Shown here in pieces: positions 1-5,818 of a stretch of DNA of 8,161 bases (positions are counted from its first letter, which is position 1; each line of letters begins with the position of its first letter). The translations under genes and the position numbers were made by a program. Below the pieces are notes generated by a model. The model saw only the letters and a program-made list of their open reading frames with translations. It ran no database searches and had not been told where the DNA came from. Origin of the DNA: Victivallaceae bacterium (GTDB lineage Bacteria > Verrucomicrobiota > Lentisphaeria > Victivallales > Victivallaceae); the NCBI GenBank assembly GCA_028717165.1, contig JAQUOK010000111.1, positions 1-8,161 of the forward strand. Direction: 5' to 3'.

Positions 1-104
1 TGAACGGGTACCATGTGGTCGCGGCCCTGGAAGCGGCAGCTGAATCCCTGCACCGGAATTCTGAAATTGTAGAGGTAAAAATTGCAAAAAATTATAGATC
101 GTAA
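1..104 (+). CDS. C-terminal end of a probable Gfo/Idh/MocA-family oxidoreductase (partial)
   Basis: The third forward frame is open from the window edge to TAA at 102-104 and reads as a plausible protein tail of 33 residues: an Asn-Gly-Tyr start, an Ala/Glu-rich helix (VVAALEAAAESLHRN) and a short Val/Glu strand. This resembles the last helix and strand of Gfo/Idh/MocA oxidoreductases, which typically end in a pattern like 'G..v..v.eAa..S...g..v.v'. These NAD(P)-dependent enzymes often act on sugars and sit beside glycosyltransferases in surface-polysaccharide clusters. It overlaps the next gene by 23 bases, suggesting translational coupling. The assignment rests only on this tail, so the family name is tentative; the reading frame itself is more secure because the other two frames contain stops. 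Confidence 0.42.
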   Translation, partial: NGYHVVAALEAAAESLHRNSEIVEVKIAKNYRS

Positions 105-1356
105 AGCTTTTATAAATCTCTTACTGGCCTCACTGCCGTGCCTGGCGGTAACCATTCTGACTTTGCTCGGAGGAGTAGAAAACTTCCCTTTCCCGGATGC
201 CGACGAATACCGCCTGCTCGGCCGGAGCCTGACGGCTGATTTTTCATTTTCTCCGCCGGATATTCCTTTCTGTTGGCGCGTTCCCGGCTACCCTTTCTGC
301 CTTATGCTTTTTTCAGGCCTGGGCAGCTATAATTTTCTGGCGGTAAATATTTTCTTTATTTTCGGAATAAGCTGGTACGGAATGCGCCTGGCGGAAAAAT
401 TCAATATCGGCTCCGCGTACCTCCTGCCGGTATTGATATTACTCTCGCCCGGCCTGATAGCTTTGGGATCGGTTCCGCTCTCGGAAATTGCTTTTACATT
501 TTTTCTGATGTTAAGCGTATATTATCTTTTATCCGACAGAATAATTATCTCAGGCCTGTCACTTTCCGCCGCCACGTTCTGCCGTCCGCTCAGTATAGTT
601 TTGTTCATCCTGTTTACGGCATGGCTGATACGGAAAAAGAAAAAAACCCTGTTAATACTGCTGTTCATCGCCCTGGCTAATCTTCTCCCGTTATTCTGGA
701 CTGTCCGAAATTACGTAAAATACAATTATCCGGTCTATACTACGATAAGCGGTTTTAACCTGCTTTACTATAAAGCAGGAGCTTATCTGTCATGGAAAAA
801 CGATATTCCTTTTGACCAAATGCGTGAAAACCTGGAAAAACAAGTCACGGGCAACAATATATTCGAACAAAACGCTTCCGCCGGTAAACTCGGGCGGCAA
901 ATCCTGTTCGACAATTTTCCCGGCTTCTGCCTCTGGGCTACGGAAAATATGCTGAACTTCTTCATGCCGGACCTAACCCCGCTTCTTGAACGCCTGCATA
1001 TAAGCACAGGCAATATCAAGACCCTTGACCATCTCCGCCGTAAAGGTCTGTCGCCGGCATTCAATCATTATTTCGGCAACAACACCGTCGCCATAACCAT
1101 AACTTCCATTTACCTTATATTTTATATCGCGGTCTTTGCGGCCATGACGGCCGGATTTATCCGTCTCTGCGTGGAAAAACACTATGAAAAACTTATCTTC
1201 GGCGCCTTGCTGACCGGTTATTTCTGGATTCTGCCGATAGGAAACCTTGACTGGCGTTTCAGAATGCCGGTAATGCCGTTTCTGTTTATCCTGGCGATAT
1301 ACGGAATTAGAGGACTCGCAGCCCGGCAGTTAACGCACCAGGAGAGAATATCATAG
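82..1356 (+). CDS. Polytopic GT-C-type glycosyltransferase (ArnT/PMT-like, family GT39/GT83 type)
   Basis: A 424-aa membrane protein with about nine to eleven hydrophobic segments: roughly residues 11-30, 73-101, 110-130, 132-150, 154-185, 189-208, 336-361, 371-388 and 394-412. After the first segment comes an acidic motif, FPDADEYR (D39, D41, E42), placed like the catalytic Asp/Glu motif in the first periplasmic loop of GT-C enzymes. The large soluble loop at about 215-335 would lie in the periplasm, and the end has the Arg/Pro-rich 'WRFRMPVMPFLF' pattern typical of these transferases. They move a sugar or aminosugar from a polyprenyl-phosphate carrier onto a lipid, glycan or protein acceptor; donor and acceptor cannot be read from the sequence. 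The start is TTG at 82, chosen because AGAGGT at 71-76 precedes it by 5 bases and the next in-frame ATG (residue 74) would remove the first membrane segment and the acidic motif. It probably shares an operon with the upstream partial gene. Confidence 0.72.
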   Translation: MQKIIDRKAFINLLLASLPCLAVTILTLLGGVENFPFPDADEYRLLGRSLTADFSFSPPDIPFCWRVPGYPFCLMLFSGLGSYNFLAVNIFFIFGISWYGMRLAEKFNIGSAYLLPVLILLSPGLIALGSVPLSEIAFTFFLMLSVYYLLSDRIIISGLSLSAATFCRPLSIVLFILFTAWLIRKKKKTLLILLFIALANLLPLFWTVRNYVKYNYPVYTTISGFNLLYYKAGAYLSWKNDIPFDQMRENLEKQVTGNNIFEQNASAGKLGRQILFDNFPGFCLWATENMLNFFMPDLTPLLERLHISTGNIKTLDHLRRKGLSPAFNHYFGNNTVAITITSIYLIFYIAVFAAMTAGFIRLCVEKHYEKLIFGALLTGYFWILPIGNLDWRFRMPVMPFLFILAIYGIRGLAARQLTHQERIS

Positions 1357-1363
1357 AAGTTCC

Positions 1364-1397
1364 GGGCTGTCACAACTGTACGAAAAAATTTCAGCCC
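1364..1397. terminator. Weak inverted repeat between convergent genes
   Basis: GGGCTG at 1364-1369 pairs with CAGCCC at 1392-1397 across a 22-base loop that contains an A/T-rich run. It lies in the 43-bp gap between two convergent genes, where a bidirectional terminator would be expected. The stem is short, the loop long, and no clear T-tract follows on the + strand, so it is only a candidate. Confidence 0.22.
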
Positions 1398-1399
1398 CG

Positions 1400-2305
1400 T
1401 CAGGTATCGATTATAAATATTTCGCCGTTCTTTTCCAGCCTGAGATGATGACGCATATTCAGCGACACGCTCGGGAATTCATGCCCGAAAGGAAAATCGA
1501 AGATCACCGGGCCCTTGACTCTCGCGGCAAAACGCCGGAACAGTTTCATTCTGTCCTTATCATCCCCGCAGTTGGTGAACTGCCCGAAGAACAGCGCCTC
1601 GCATTGCGTCAGCGCGCCGCACTGGAGAAGTTGGGTCAGATAACGGTCAAGTTTGTATATGTCCTCGTTCAGGTCTTCAATTATCAGTATCCGGTGGCGG
1701 AGCTTCGGAAACCATGACGTGCCGCAAAGACTCGCCAGAACGCTCAGGTTGGCGACAACCGGACGCCCCAGCGCAGAACCGGCCCTGATTATGTCAAAAG
1801 GTTTGCCGTCAGGACGGGCGAGTTCGGTTCCGGCCGGAATATTGTCCGCCAGCGCCAGACGCATGTAATAACGGGTGTATTCGTTTTCTTCACTCCTGAA
1901 TAAGGCTTCATTGAAGACGATCGGCATGGGCGCCGCTATCGGAGTACCGGCTTTCTGGCAAATCATTCCCATATGCAGCGCCGTAATGTCGCTGTAGCCG
2001 ATAAGCGGAATCCTCCTGGTCCGCAACAGATGCCAATCGATATGAGGCAGGAGGTGAGCCGAACCGAAACCGCCGCGCGCGCAGAAGATCAGGTCTATAT
2101 TTTTATCCTGCCAGCAGGCGTGAAGATCTTCAAGCCGCTCCTTCAAAGCCGCCGCCAAGTGTCTTTCTCCCGTATCGGAAAAGACATGCGGCATGACTTT
2201 GACCTGCAGCCCGGACTTTTTCAGTAAAGCGACGCTCTGTTCAACCTTATCGCGCTCGACCCTTCCGGCCGGGGCGATAAGCGCCGCACATTTGTATGTT
2301 TGCAT
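1400..2305 (-). CDS. ldcA: LD-carboxypeptidase, peptidase family S66 (murein tetrapeptide carboxypeptidase)
   Basis: This 301-aa enzyme matches the S66 family in length and motifs. It cleaves the terminal D-Ala from L,D-linked murein tetrapeptides during cytoplasmic peptidoglycan recycling; no signal peptide is seen, in agreement. Counting from the ATG at 2305, the nucleophile serine is S105 in IGYSDITAL, the glutamate is E210 in LIIEDLNEDIYKLDRYL, and the histidine is H275 in FPFGHEFP; the RGGFGS motif before the nucleophile is also typical. An upstream in-frame ATG at 2326 would add seven residues, but GGAAGG (complement of 2313-2318) lies 7 bases before the 2305 ATG, and the likely -10 box overlaps the 2326 codon, so the shorter form is preferred. 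The gene converges on the glycosyltransferase and diverges from the operon starting at 2532. Some S66 members instead cleave microcin C-type peptides (MccF), so the exact substrate is inferred. Confidence 0.9.
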   Translation of the reverse strand: MQTYKCAALIAPAGRVERDKVEQSVALLKKSGLQVKVMPHVFSDTGERHLAAALKERLEDLHACWQDKNIDLIFCARGGFGSAHLLPHIDWHLLRTRRIPLIGYSDITALHMGMICQKAGTPIAAPMPIVFNEALFRSEENEYTRYYMRLALADNIPAGTELARPDGKPFDIIRAGSALGRPVVANLSVLASLCGTSWFPKLRHRILIIEDLNEDIYKLDRYLTQLLQCGALTQCEALFFGQFTNCGDDKDRMKLFRRFAARVKGPVIFDFPFGHEFPSVSLNMRHHLRLEKNGEIFIIDT

Positions 2306-2326
2306 AAAAATACCTTCCATGCCCAT

Positions 2327-2354
2327 AAAATAATTGAGTTCTTTATTTAATCAA
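2327..2354 (-). promoter_or_regulatory. Candidate sigma70-type promoter of the LD-carboxypeptidase gene
   Basis: On the - strand TTGATT (complement of 2349-2354) is followed after 16 bases by TATTTT (complement of 2327-2332). Transcription would begin about 7 bases further on, giving a leader of roughly 15-20 bases that still contains the GGAAGG ribosome site. This supports the ATG at 2305 as the start. The region is A/T-rich, so chance matches are possible. Confidence 0.35.
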
Positions 2355-2379
2355 GAAAAAAATCATAAATGACGTGAGA

Positions 2380-2404
2380 TTGTTTATTCGCCCGCGAACA
2401 ACAA
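2380..2404. repeat. Imperfect 25-bp dyad in a divergent promoter region (possible operator)
   Basis: Left arm TTGTT-ta-TTCGC (2380-2391) and right arm GCGAA-c-AACAA (2394-2404) are inverted copies with a one-base length difference between the sub-arms. The dyad lies between the LD-carboxypeptidase promoter and the start of the envelope operon. Its TTGTT...AACAA edges recall operator shapes bound by homodimeric helix-turn-helix regulators, but no regulator gene is in the window and a stem-loop role is equally possible. Confidence 0.35.
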
Positions 2405-2531
2405 CTGAAGAATTCAAAAATCATCCATAAAAGAAACGGTTAATCAAACAGGGAGGTTAAAGGCAATTCAGCAGCATTCAAACTCGAAATCCGCAGTGAA
2501 ACAAAAAAAATTTCAACAAGGAGGTTTTGTC

Positions 2532-3017
2532 ATGAAAACAAGGATTTTGATGTTAACCGTCGTATCACTGATCACCGGTTTCAGCCTCAGCGGCTGTTCA
2601 TGGTTCAAAAAGGACCCGCCGGCACCGCAGATGTATGAAACCGCATTCGCCCCGCAGCAGGGTTCCATTCCGGTTTTCAGGATCAAGGACCGCAATGACG
2701 TGAGGGAAGTCATCGCGCTGGCGCGCAGCCTGTCCAGCGCCGGGCGTTATAAAGAATCGGCCGAGATCTACCTCGACGCGGCAAAACGCTTCAAATCAAG
2801 TTCAGGCAATTTCAAAATCGACTGCAAAATGGCGGCCGTCAGGGAATACTGGCTGGCCGGCAATCCGGCCAAAGCCCGGCAGTTGCTTGATGAACTTGAG
2901 GACGAACAGGATATTTACAACCGCGCCAGCGAAGCCGACGATATCAGACGTCTGCGGGCAATGCTGCGGGAAAGCGAAAATCTGAATAAACAGGCAGTTG
3001 CCGCCAATTCCAATTAG
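2532..3017 (+). CDS. Lipoprotein with TPR-like helices, first gene of an ExbB/ExbD-type operon
   Basis: A 161-aa protein starting at ATG 2532. It has a lipoprotein signal peptide: Lys/Arg n-region, hydrophobic core, and lipobox L19-S20-G21-C22, so C22 would be lipidated; the following SWFKKD lacks Asp at +2, which favours sorting to the outer membrane. The mature part has a short Pro-rich stretch, then two helix pairs at about 65-92 (ARSLSSAGRYKESAEIY) and 105-130 (WLAGNPAKARQLLDEL) that read like TPR or Sel1-type repeats, suggesting protein binding in the periplasm. An in-frame GTG at 2496 would extend it, but AAGGAGGT at 2518-2525 sits 7 bases before ATG 2532 and the signal peptide begins there. 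The next gene follows after 21 bases. I recognise no named family; a scaffold or assembly role for the downstream complex is inferred. Confidence 0.75.
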   Translation: MKTRILMLTVVSLITGFSLSGCSWFKKDPPAPQMYETAFAPQQGSIPVFRIKDRNDVREVIALARSLSSAGRYKESAEIYLDAAKRFKSSSGNFKIDCKMAAVREYWLAGNPAKARQLLDELEDEQDIYNRASEADDIRRLRAMLRESENLNKQAVAANSN

Positions 3018-3038
3018 TGAACCAAGGAGAAACACATT

Positions 3039-4046
3039 ATGAAAAAGAAAATAATATTGGCCGCCGCGGTTCTCACCGCCGTCAACGTCTTTTTCCCGGC
3101 CGCCATCAGGGCCGACGAAAAAACCGGACGGGAAATCAAGGAAGTCCTCGGAGACTTGACCGAAGAACTCAACGCCGCCCAACAGAAAGTCGCTAAAATA
3201 GAAGAGGAACGCATAAGCTACAAGAATGCCGCTGCGCAGAACCTGCTGCCGGAAAGAGCCCAGGCCCTGAAAGACCTGGAAAAACTCTCCAACCGCTATC
3301 ACGAGGAAAAATCCCCGGAAGAACGCACGAAACTGGCAAAACAGGTAGAAAGTAAAATCCTGAAAACATCGGAATTGGGTACGGATTTCGTTGAAACCAT
3401 GAAAAACGACCTGCTGTATCAGGATAAGCAACTGGCGGTCATTCAGGAACCCCTTTCCGGAGTTATCCTGAAAATGGAGAAACTCGCGGTACTTACGGCG
3501 AAAAACGACAAAGGCCTTTCCGCCCTTGACGCAAAACTGCGGGCCCGCCAAAGTCTGCAAAACCTTGCCAAAATGGTGGAAGTACTGGCTAAAAAGCATA
3601 ACAACAGCCAGCAATGGGGTTCAGTGCGCAATACAATTATGCTTCAGGATAAACTCCTGCGCTATAACTCACTGGCCCATGGCAAAATAGAGTTGATGCT
3701 GGAAAACCAGAAAAAGCTCTATGAACAGGTTTTGTCACAGGTAATAGTCGCCCGCAGCGGCCTCAAAGCCGAACGCCAGACACTGCTGCAGATCACAATC
3801 AGCGATCTGGCAAAATTCATATTGCGCAAGACCGCCAATCTGCACCTCGGCAGCCAGAGCGTCCTGCAAATCGGCAAAATCGCGTTCCAGGACTCAGTAG
3901 CGCGCCAGCAGAAACTGGAAAGCTATATGAACCAGGACCAGGATATCGGCCTGACGATCAATTCAGGGGAAGACGTGTCCAGCCAGACAGCTTCTTCAGA
4001 TGTCTCCGCCGAATACGAAAAATACCTTAACAGCAGCATAAACTGA
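3039..4046 (+). CDS. Exported coiled-coil protein of unknown family (DUF3450/TtpC-like context)
   Basis: A 335-aa protein with a Sec signal peptide (KKK n-region, core about 5-22, likely cleavage after A25 in AIRA-D). The mature chain is almost wholly helical and rich in Lys, Glu, Gln and Leu, has no cysteine and one tryptophan, and shows heptad-like patterns around 29-66, 75-110 and 160-235. A Ser-rich, less ordered tail covers the last 25-30 residues. AAGGAG at 3024-3029 is 9 bases before the ATG. In known TonB2-type clusters of other Gram-negatives a periplasmic coiled-coil protein (DUF3450, or the N-terminal part of TtpC) precedes the ExbB/ExbD genes; this protein has the same shape and position, so I infer an analogous role in linking channel and periplasmic partners. 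Homology to DUF3450 was not shown. Confidence 0.72.
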   Translation: MKKKIILAAAVLTAVNVFFPAAIRADEKTGREIKEVLGDLTEELNAAQQKVAKIEEERISYKNAAAQNLLPERAQALKDLEKLSNRYHEEKSPEERTKLAKQVESKILKTSELGTDFVETMKNDLLYQDKQLAVIQEPLSGVILKMEKLAVLTAKNDKGLSALDAKLRARQSLQNLAKMVEVLAKKHNNSQQWGSVRNTIMLQDKLLRYNSLAHGKIELMLENQKKLYEQVLSQVIVARSGLKAERQTLLQITISDLAKFILRKTANLHLGSQSVLQIGKIAFQDSVARQQKLESYMNQDQDIGLTINSGEDVSSQTASSDVSAEYEKYLNSSIN

Positions 4047-4073
4047 AATTATTGAACATCGAACGAAATAATA

Positions 4074-4101
4074 CTGATTACTGTTAACTGATAACTGTAA
4101 A
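4074..4101. repeat. Four degenerate tandem heptamers, consensus CTGWTAA
   Basis: The gap before the next gene contains CTGATTA, CTGTTAA, CTGATAA and CTGTAAA back to back at a strict 7-base period, ending against the AAGGAG ribosome site at 4101-4106. Because 7 is not a multiple of 3, the embedded TAA triplets fall in different frames. It resembles the short tandemly repeated repetitive (STRR) heptamers of cyanobacteria in form, not sequence. Confidence 0.6.
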
Positions 4102-4114
4102 AGGAGATTGCAAA

Positions 4115-4516
4115 ATGAAAGCGTTAATAATGACAATTGTTGCGGCTCTGGGTATCGTTTTCTGTGCGGTCACGGCTGAAGCGGCAAGCAACACCGATCG
4201 TCTGATCCAGTCAATCCGCCAGCAGCAGAAAGCCGCCGAGAAACAGATCGTGGAGATGTGGATGTCCGGAGAGCGGGGCAAAAAATTCGAGCTTATCCTC
4301 GCGGATTATGTCGCCCGTGAAGTACGTTACCGCGCCATGACCGGCGAATCCGATACAGGCACTCTGCTTTCCGCGGTAAACCGGGATCAGAATGCCGATC
4401 TTGACGATCCGCAGAAGCTCGGCCGCCTGATCGTCCTCGAATATTTCAAGCGCAAAGGCGTAAACCTGCAGGATAAGTCCTTCGTTAAAGGCACTTACCG
4501 CATCGGCCTGAGATAA
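4115..4516 (+). CDS. Small exported helical protein of unknown function
   Basis: A 133-aa protein with a clear Sec signal peptide (MKALIMT..., core about 4-20, likely cleavage after A23 in AEA-A). The mature 110 residues are charged and mostly helical: a Gln/Arg/Lys helix at about 28-50 with an EMWMSGERGKK segment, a second helix with an ADYVAREVRYRAM stretch, then an Asp-rich turn and a short basic C-terminal helix. No cysteine remains after cleavage and no catalytic motif is evident. AAGGAG at 4101-4106 is 8 bases before the ATG. The gene lies between the coiled-coil protein and the ExbB-like gene, in the same direction, 68 bp after the former and 33 bp before the latter, so it is most likely a periplasmic accessory of the same machine. 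I do not recognise the family. Confidence 0.68.
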   Translation: MKALIMTIVAALGIVFCAVTAEAASNTDRLIQSIRQQQKAAEKQIVEMWMSGERGKKFELILADYVAREVRYRAMTGESDTGTLLSAVNRDQNADLDDPQKLGRLIVLEYFKRKGVNLQDKSFVKGTYRIGLR

Positions 4517-4549
4517 AATGGCTTAACTTACACAATGGAGGGTACCCTG

Positions 4550-4996
4550 ATGTCTTTAAAAAAATGGTTCGCCCGCGTTGCCGGGATCATTATCGGAGCA
4601 GGCGTCATAATAATGTTCAGAAGCAGCATAAACTTCAAGGAATTATTATTCATGACCTATAACAAAGTCGGCATTACCGTTATCGCCCTGCTCCCTCTGG
4701 CAATCTGGGCAGTATATGCCGCAATCCAGGCGGAAAAACATAACGACATCACCCTCTCGTACATCGGCACCACCGCCCAGCGCGTAGGCCTGCTCGGAAC
4801 GGTCATCGGCATCGTCGCCGCAACCGTCGCGATCGGCAGCAAACTCAACTCAGGCGCCGCCGCCGCGGTTACCGGAGCTCTTCCGGCAGTCGGCCAGGCC
4901 CTGATCAGCACGGCGGTGGGATTCGTAATTGCAATAAGCTGCGACTTTTTCAGATATATAAATATGCGCCAGGAAAAACCGGCAAAGGAGGAATAA
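4550..4996 (+). CDS. Miniature MotA/TolQ/ExbB-type proton-channel protein
   Basis: A 148-aa membrane protein with hydrophobic segments at about 7-23, 40-59, 80-97 and 112-131. The last two carry the family signatures: QRVGLLGTVIGIVAA (T84, aligning with the TM2 threonine of ExbB, T148 in E. coli) and GQALISTAVGFVIAI (T121, aligning with T181). ExbB, TolQ and MotA form pentameric inner-membrane rings that use proton or sodium flow to move an ExbD/TolR/MotB partner. Odd features: only about 20 residues join the 40-59 and 80-97 segments, where ExbB normally has a much longer cytoplasmic domain; Q116 occupies the position of ExbB E176; and the usual 'AIPA' becomes AISC. An ATG at 4535 is in frame, but GGAGGG at 4537-4542 lies within that extension and 7 bases before ATG 4550, so 4550 is the start. 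The ExbD-like gene follows after 2 bases. Confidence 0.78.
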   Translation: MSLKKWFARVAGIIIGAGVIIMFRSSINFKELLFMTYNKVGITVIALLPLAIWAVYAAIQAEKHNDITLSYIGTTAQRVGLLGTVIGIVAATVAIGSKLNSGAAAAVTGALPAVGQALISTAVGFVIAISCDFFRYINMRQEKPAKEE

Positions 4997-4998
4997 AC

Positions 4999-5439
4999 AT
5001 GTCATTCCTGAAACATGCGGCAAAGTCTTTCGACTCCAACGGCACTGAAGGCATGCTGGATGTAATTCTGGGCTGTACTCTGGTATTTATACTGCTTTCG
5101 AGTTTGATCCAGGCCGATCAGGCCCAGGCTCAGGAAAAAACTCTCCCGGCTATGAACCTGACCAAGTCAAATTCGCAACAGGCCGGTTTGCAACAAGTAA
5201 GCAAGACCAGTATAAGCATAAAGAAATCCGGCAGCGGCATGAAATTATACCTGGACTCTGAAGAAGTTTCTTTCGCCGCTCTCAAGAACAAGCTGCAGAA
5301 CCTGAGCGGAGTAGGACAGATCGCTCTGCGCCGGGATAAGGACATACCCTGTGCCTGGGAAGACCAAATCATAATTTTATGCCGGGATAAGGGCATAGAC
5401 CGGGTAGCAATTGTAGTCACCACGGAAAAACAGCCGTAA
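4999..5439 (+). CDS. ExbD/TolR-family proton-channel partner
   Basis: A 146-aa protein, close to the usual ExbD size (about 140). A short cytoplasmic N-terminus leads into one membrane helix, about 18-37, beginning EGMLDVILG; D21 is placed like the essential membrane aspartate of ExbD/TolR (D25 in E. coli ExbD). After it comes LPAMNL, matching the 'vnLP' segment, then a Gln/Ser linker and a periplasmic domain with the expected order: SISIKKSGSGMKLYLDSEEV, an AALKNKL helix, an ALRRDKDIP strand, a helix with IIILCRDKGI and the DRVAIVVTTE strand. The pattern is textbook ExbD apart from two cysteines in the periplasmic part (in PCAW and ILCR) that could form a disulfide. GGAGG near 4986-4990 supplies the ribosome site. 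It must pair with the adjacent ExbB-like protein; the 2-bp gap suggests coupled translation. Confidence 0.85.
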   Translation: MSFLKHAAKSFDSNGTEGMLDVILGCTLVFILLSSLIQADQAQAQEKTLPAMNLTKSNSQQAGLQQVSKTSISIKKSGSGMKLYLDSEEVSFAALKNKLQNLSGVGQIALRRDKDIPCAWEDQIIILCRDKGIDRVAIVVTTEKQP

Positions 5440-5464
5440 TCTCTTAATCCAGGAGGAATTAACC

Positions 5465-5806
5465 ATGATCTCGTTAATAAAGACATTTATCTTTTGGCTG
5501 ATAACCGGTATCATTATTACCTTGCTGGTAACTATGGTACTGCCGAAACTGAAATCAAAAACCGTCGAGGAAATTCCGGGCCGCCGCGAAGCCCTGCGAA
5601 TCATACAGCAGGCAAAACTGGCCGTTAAAAACCTGCGGGAAAATCCGGCCAGGCCCCCTGCCCCGGCTCCGGTTCCAACTATAGAAAAGAAACTTGACAG
5701 TCAAGTTATGGAAACGTCTGCCCCGCAGTTGGCCGATGATTCCCTCAAAGAACGCGACGCCAGACTTTTCAAGCGTCAATGCGCCATTCTGGATGATCTC
5801 CTGTAA
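5465..5806 (+). CDS. Short single-pass inner-membrane protein with Pro-rich linker
   Basis: A 113-aa protein with an N-terminal hydrophobic helix at about 5-27 that is not followed by a cleavage-type site, so it is probably a membrane anchor with the rest in the periplasm. Residues 28-60 are charged and helical (RREALRIIQQAKLAVKNL), residues 61-71 are a Pro/Ala stretch (NPARPPAPAPVP), and the C-terminal 30 residues form an amphipathic helix (DSLKERDARLFKRQC) ending in a Leu-Leu tail with one cysteine. AGGAGG at 5451-5456 is 8 bases before the ATG. It sits between the ExbD-like and TonB-like genes. The anchor plus Pro-rich spacer recalls the N-terminal half of TonB or TolA, but no known domain follows. 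It may be a second transducer or a regulator of the channel; the function is unknown. Confidence 0.68.
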   Translation: MISLIKTFIFWLITGIIITLLVTMVLPKLKSKTVEEIPGRREALRIIQQAKLAVKNLRENPARPPAPAPVPTIEKKLDSQVMETSAPQLADDSLKERDARLFKRQCAILDDLL

Positions 5807-5818
5807 AGGAATTTCACT

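Noticed and set aside
2451..2457. GGGAGGT, a Shine-Dalgarno-like sequence upstream of the lipoprotein gene
   Set aside because: No ATG, GTG or TTG at a suitable distance, and the gene has its own AAGGAGGT at 2518-2525.
2496..2531. GTG start at 2496 for the lipoprotein gene
   Set aside because: It would put 12 residues before the signal peptide and has no ribosome site; the 2532 ATG has an ideal one.
2802..3614. 270-codon open frame on the - strand
   Set aside because: It lies opposite the lipoprotein and coiled-coil genes, which have signal peptides and ribosome sites; its Phe-rich translation is the antisense of Lys/Glu/Gln-rich coding sequence.
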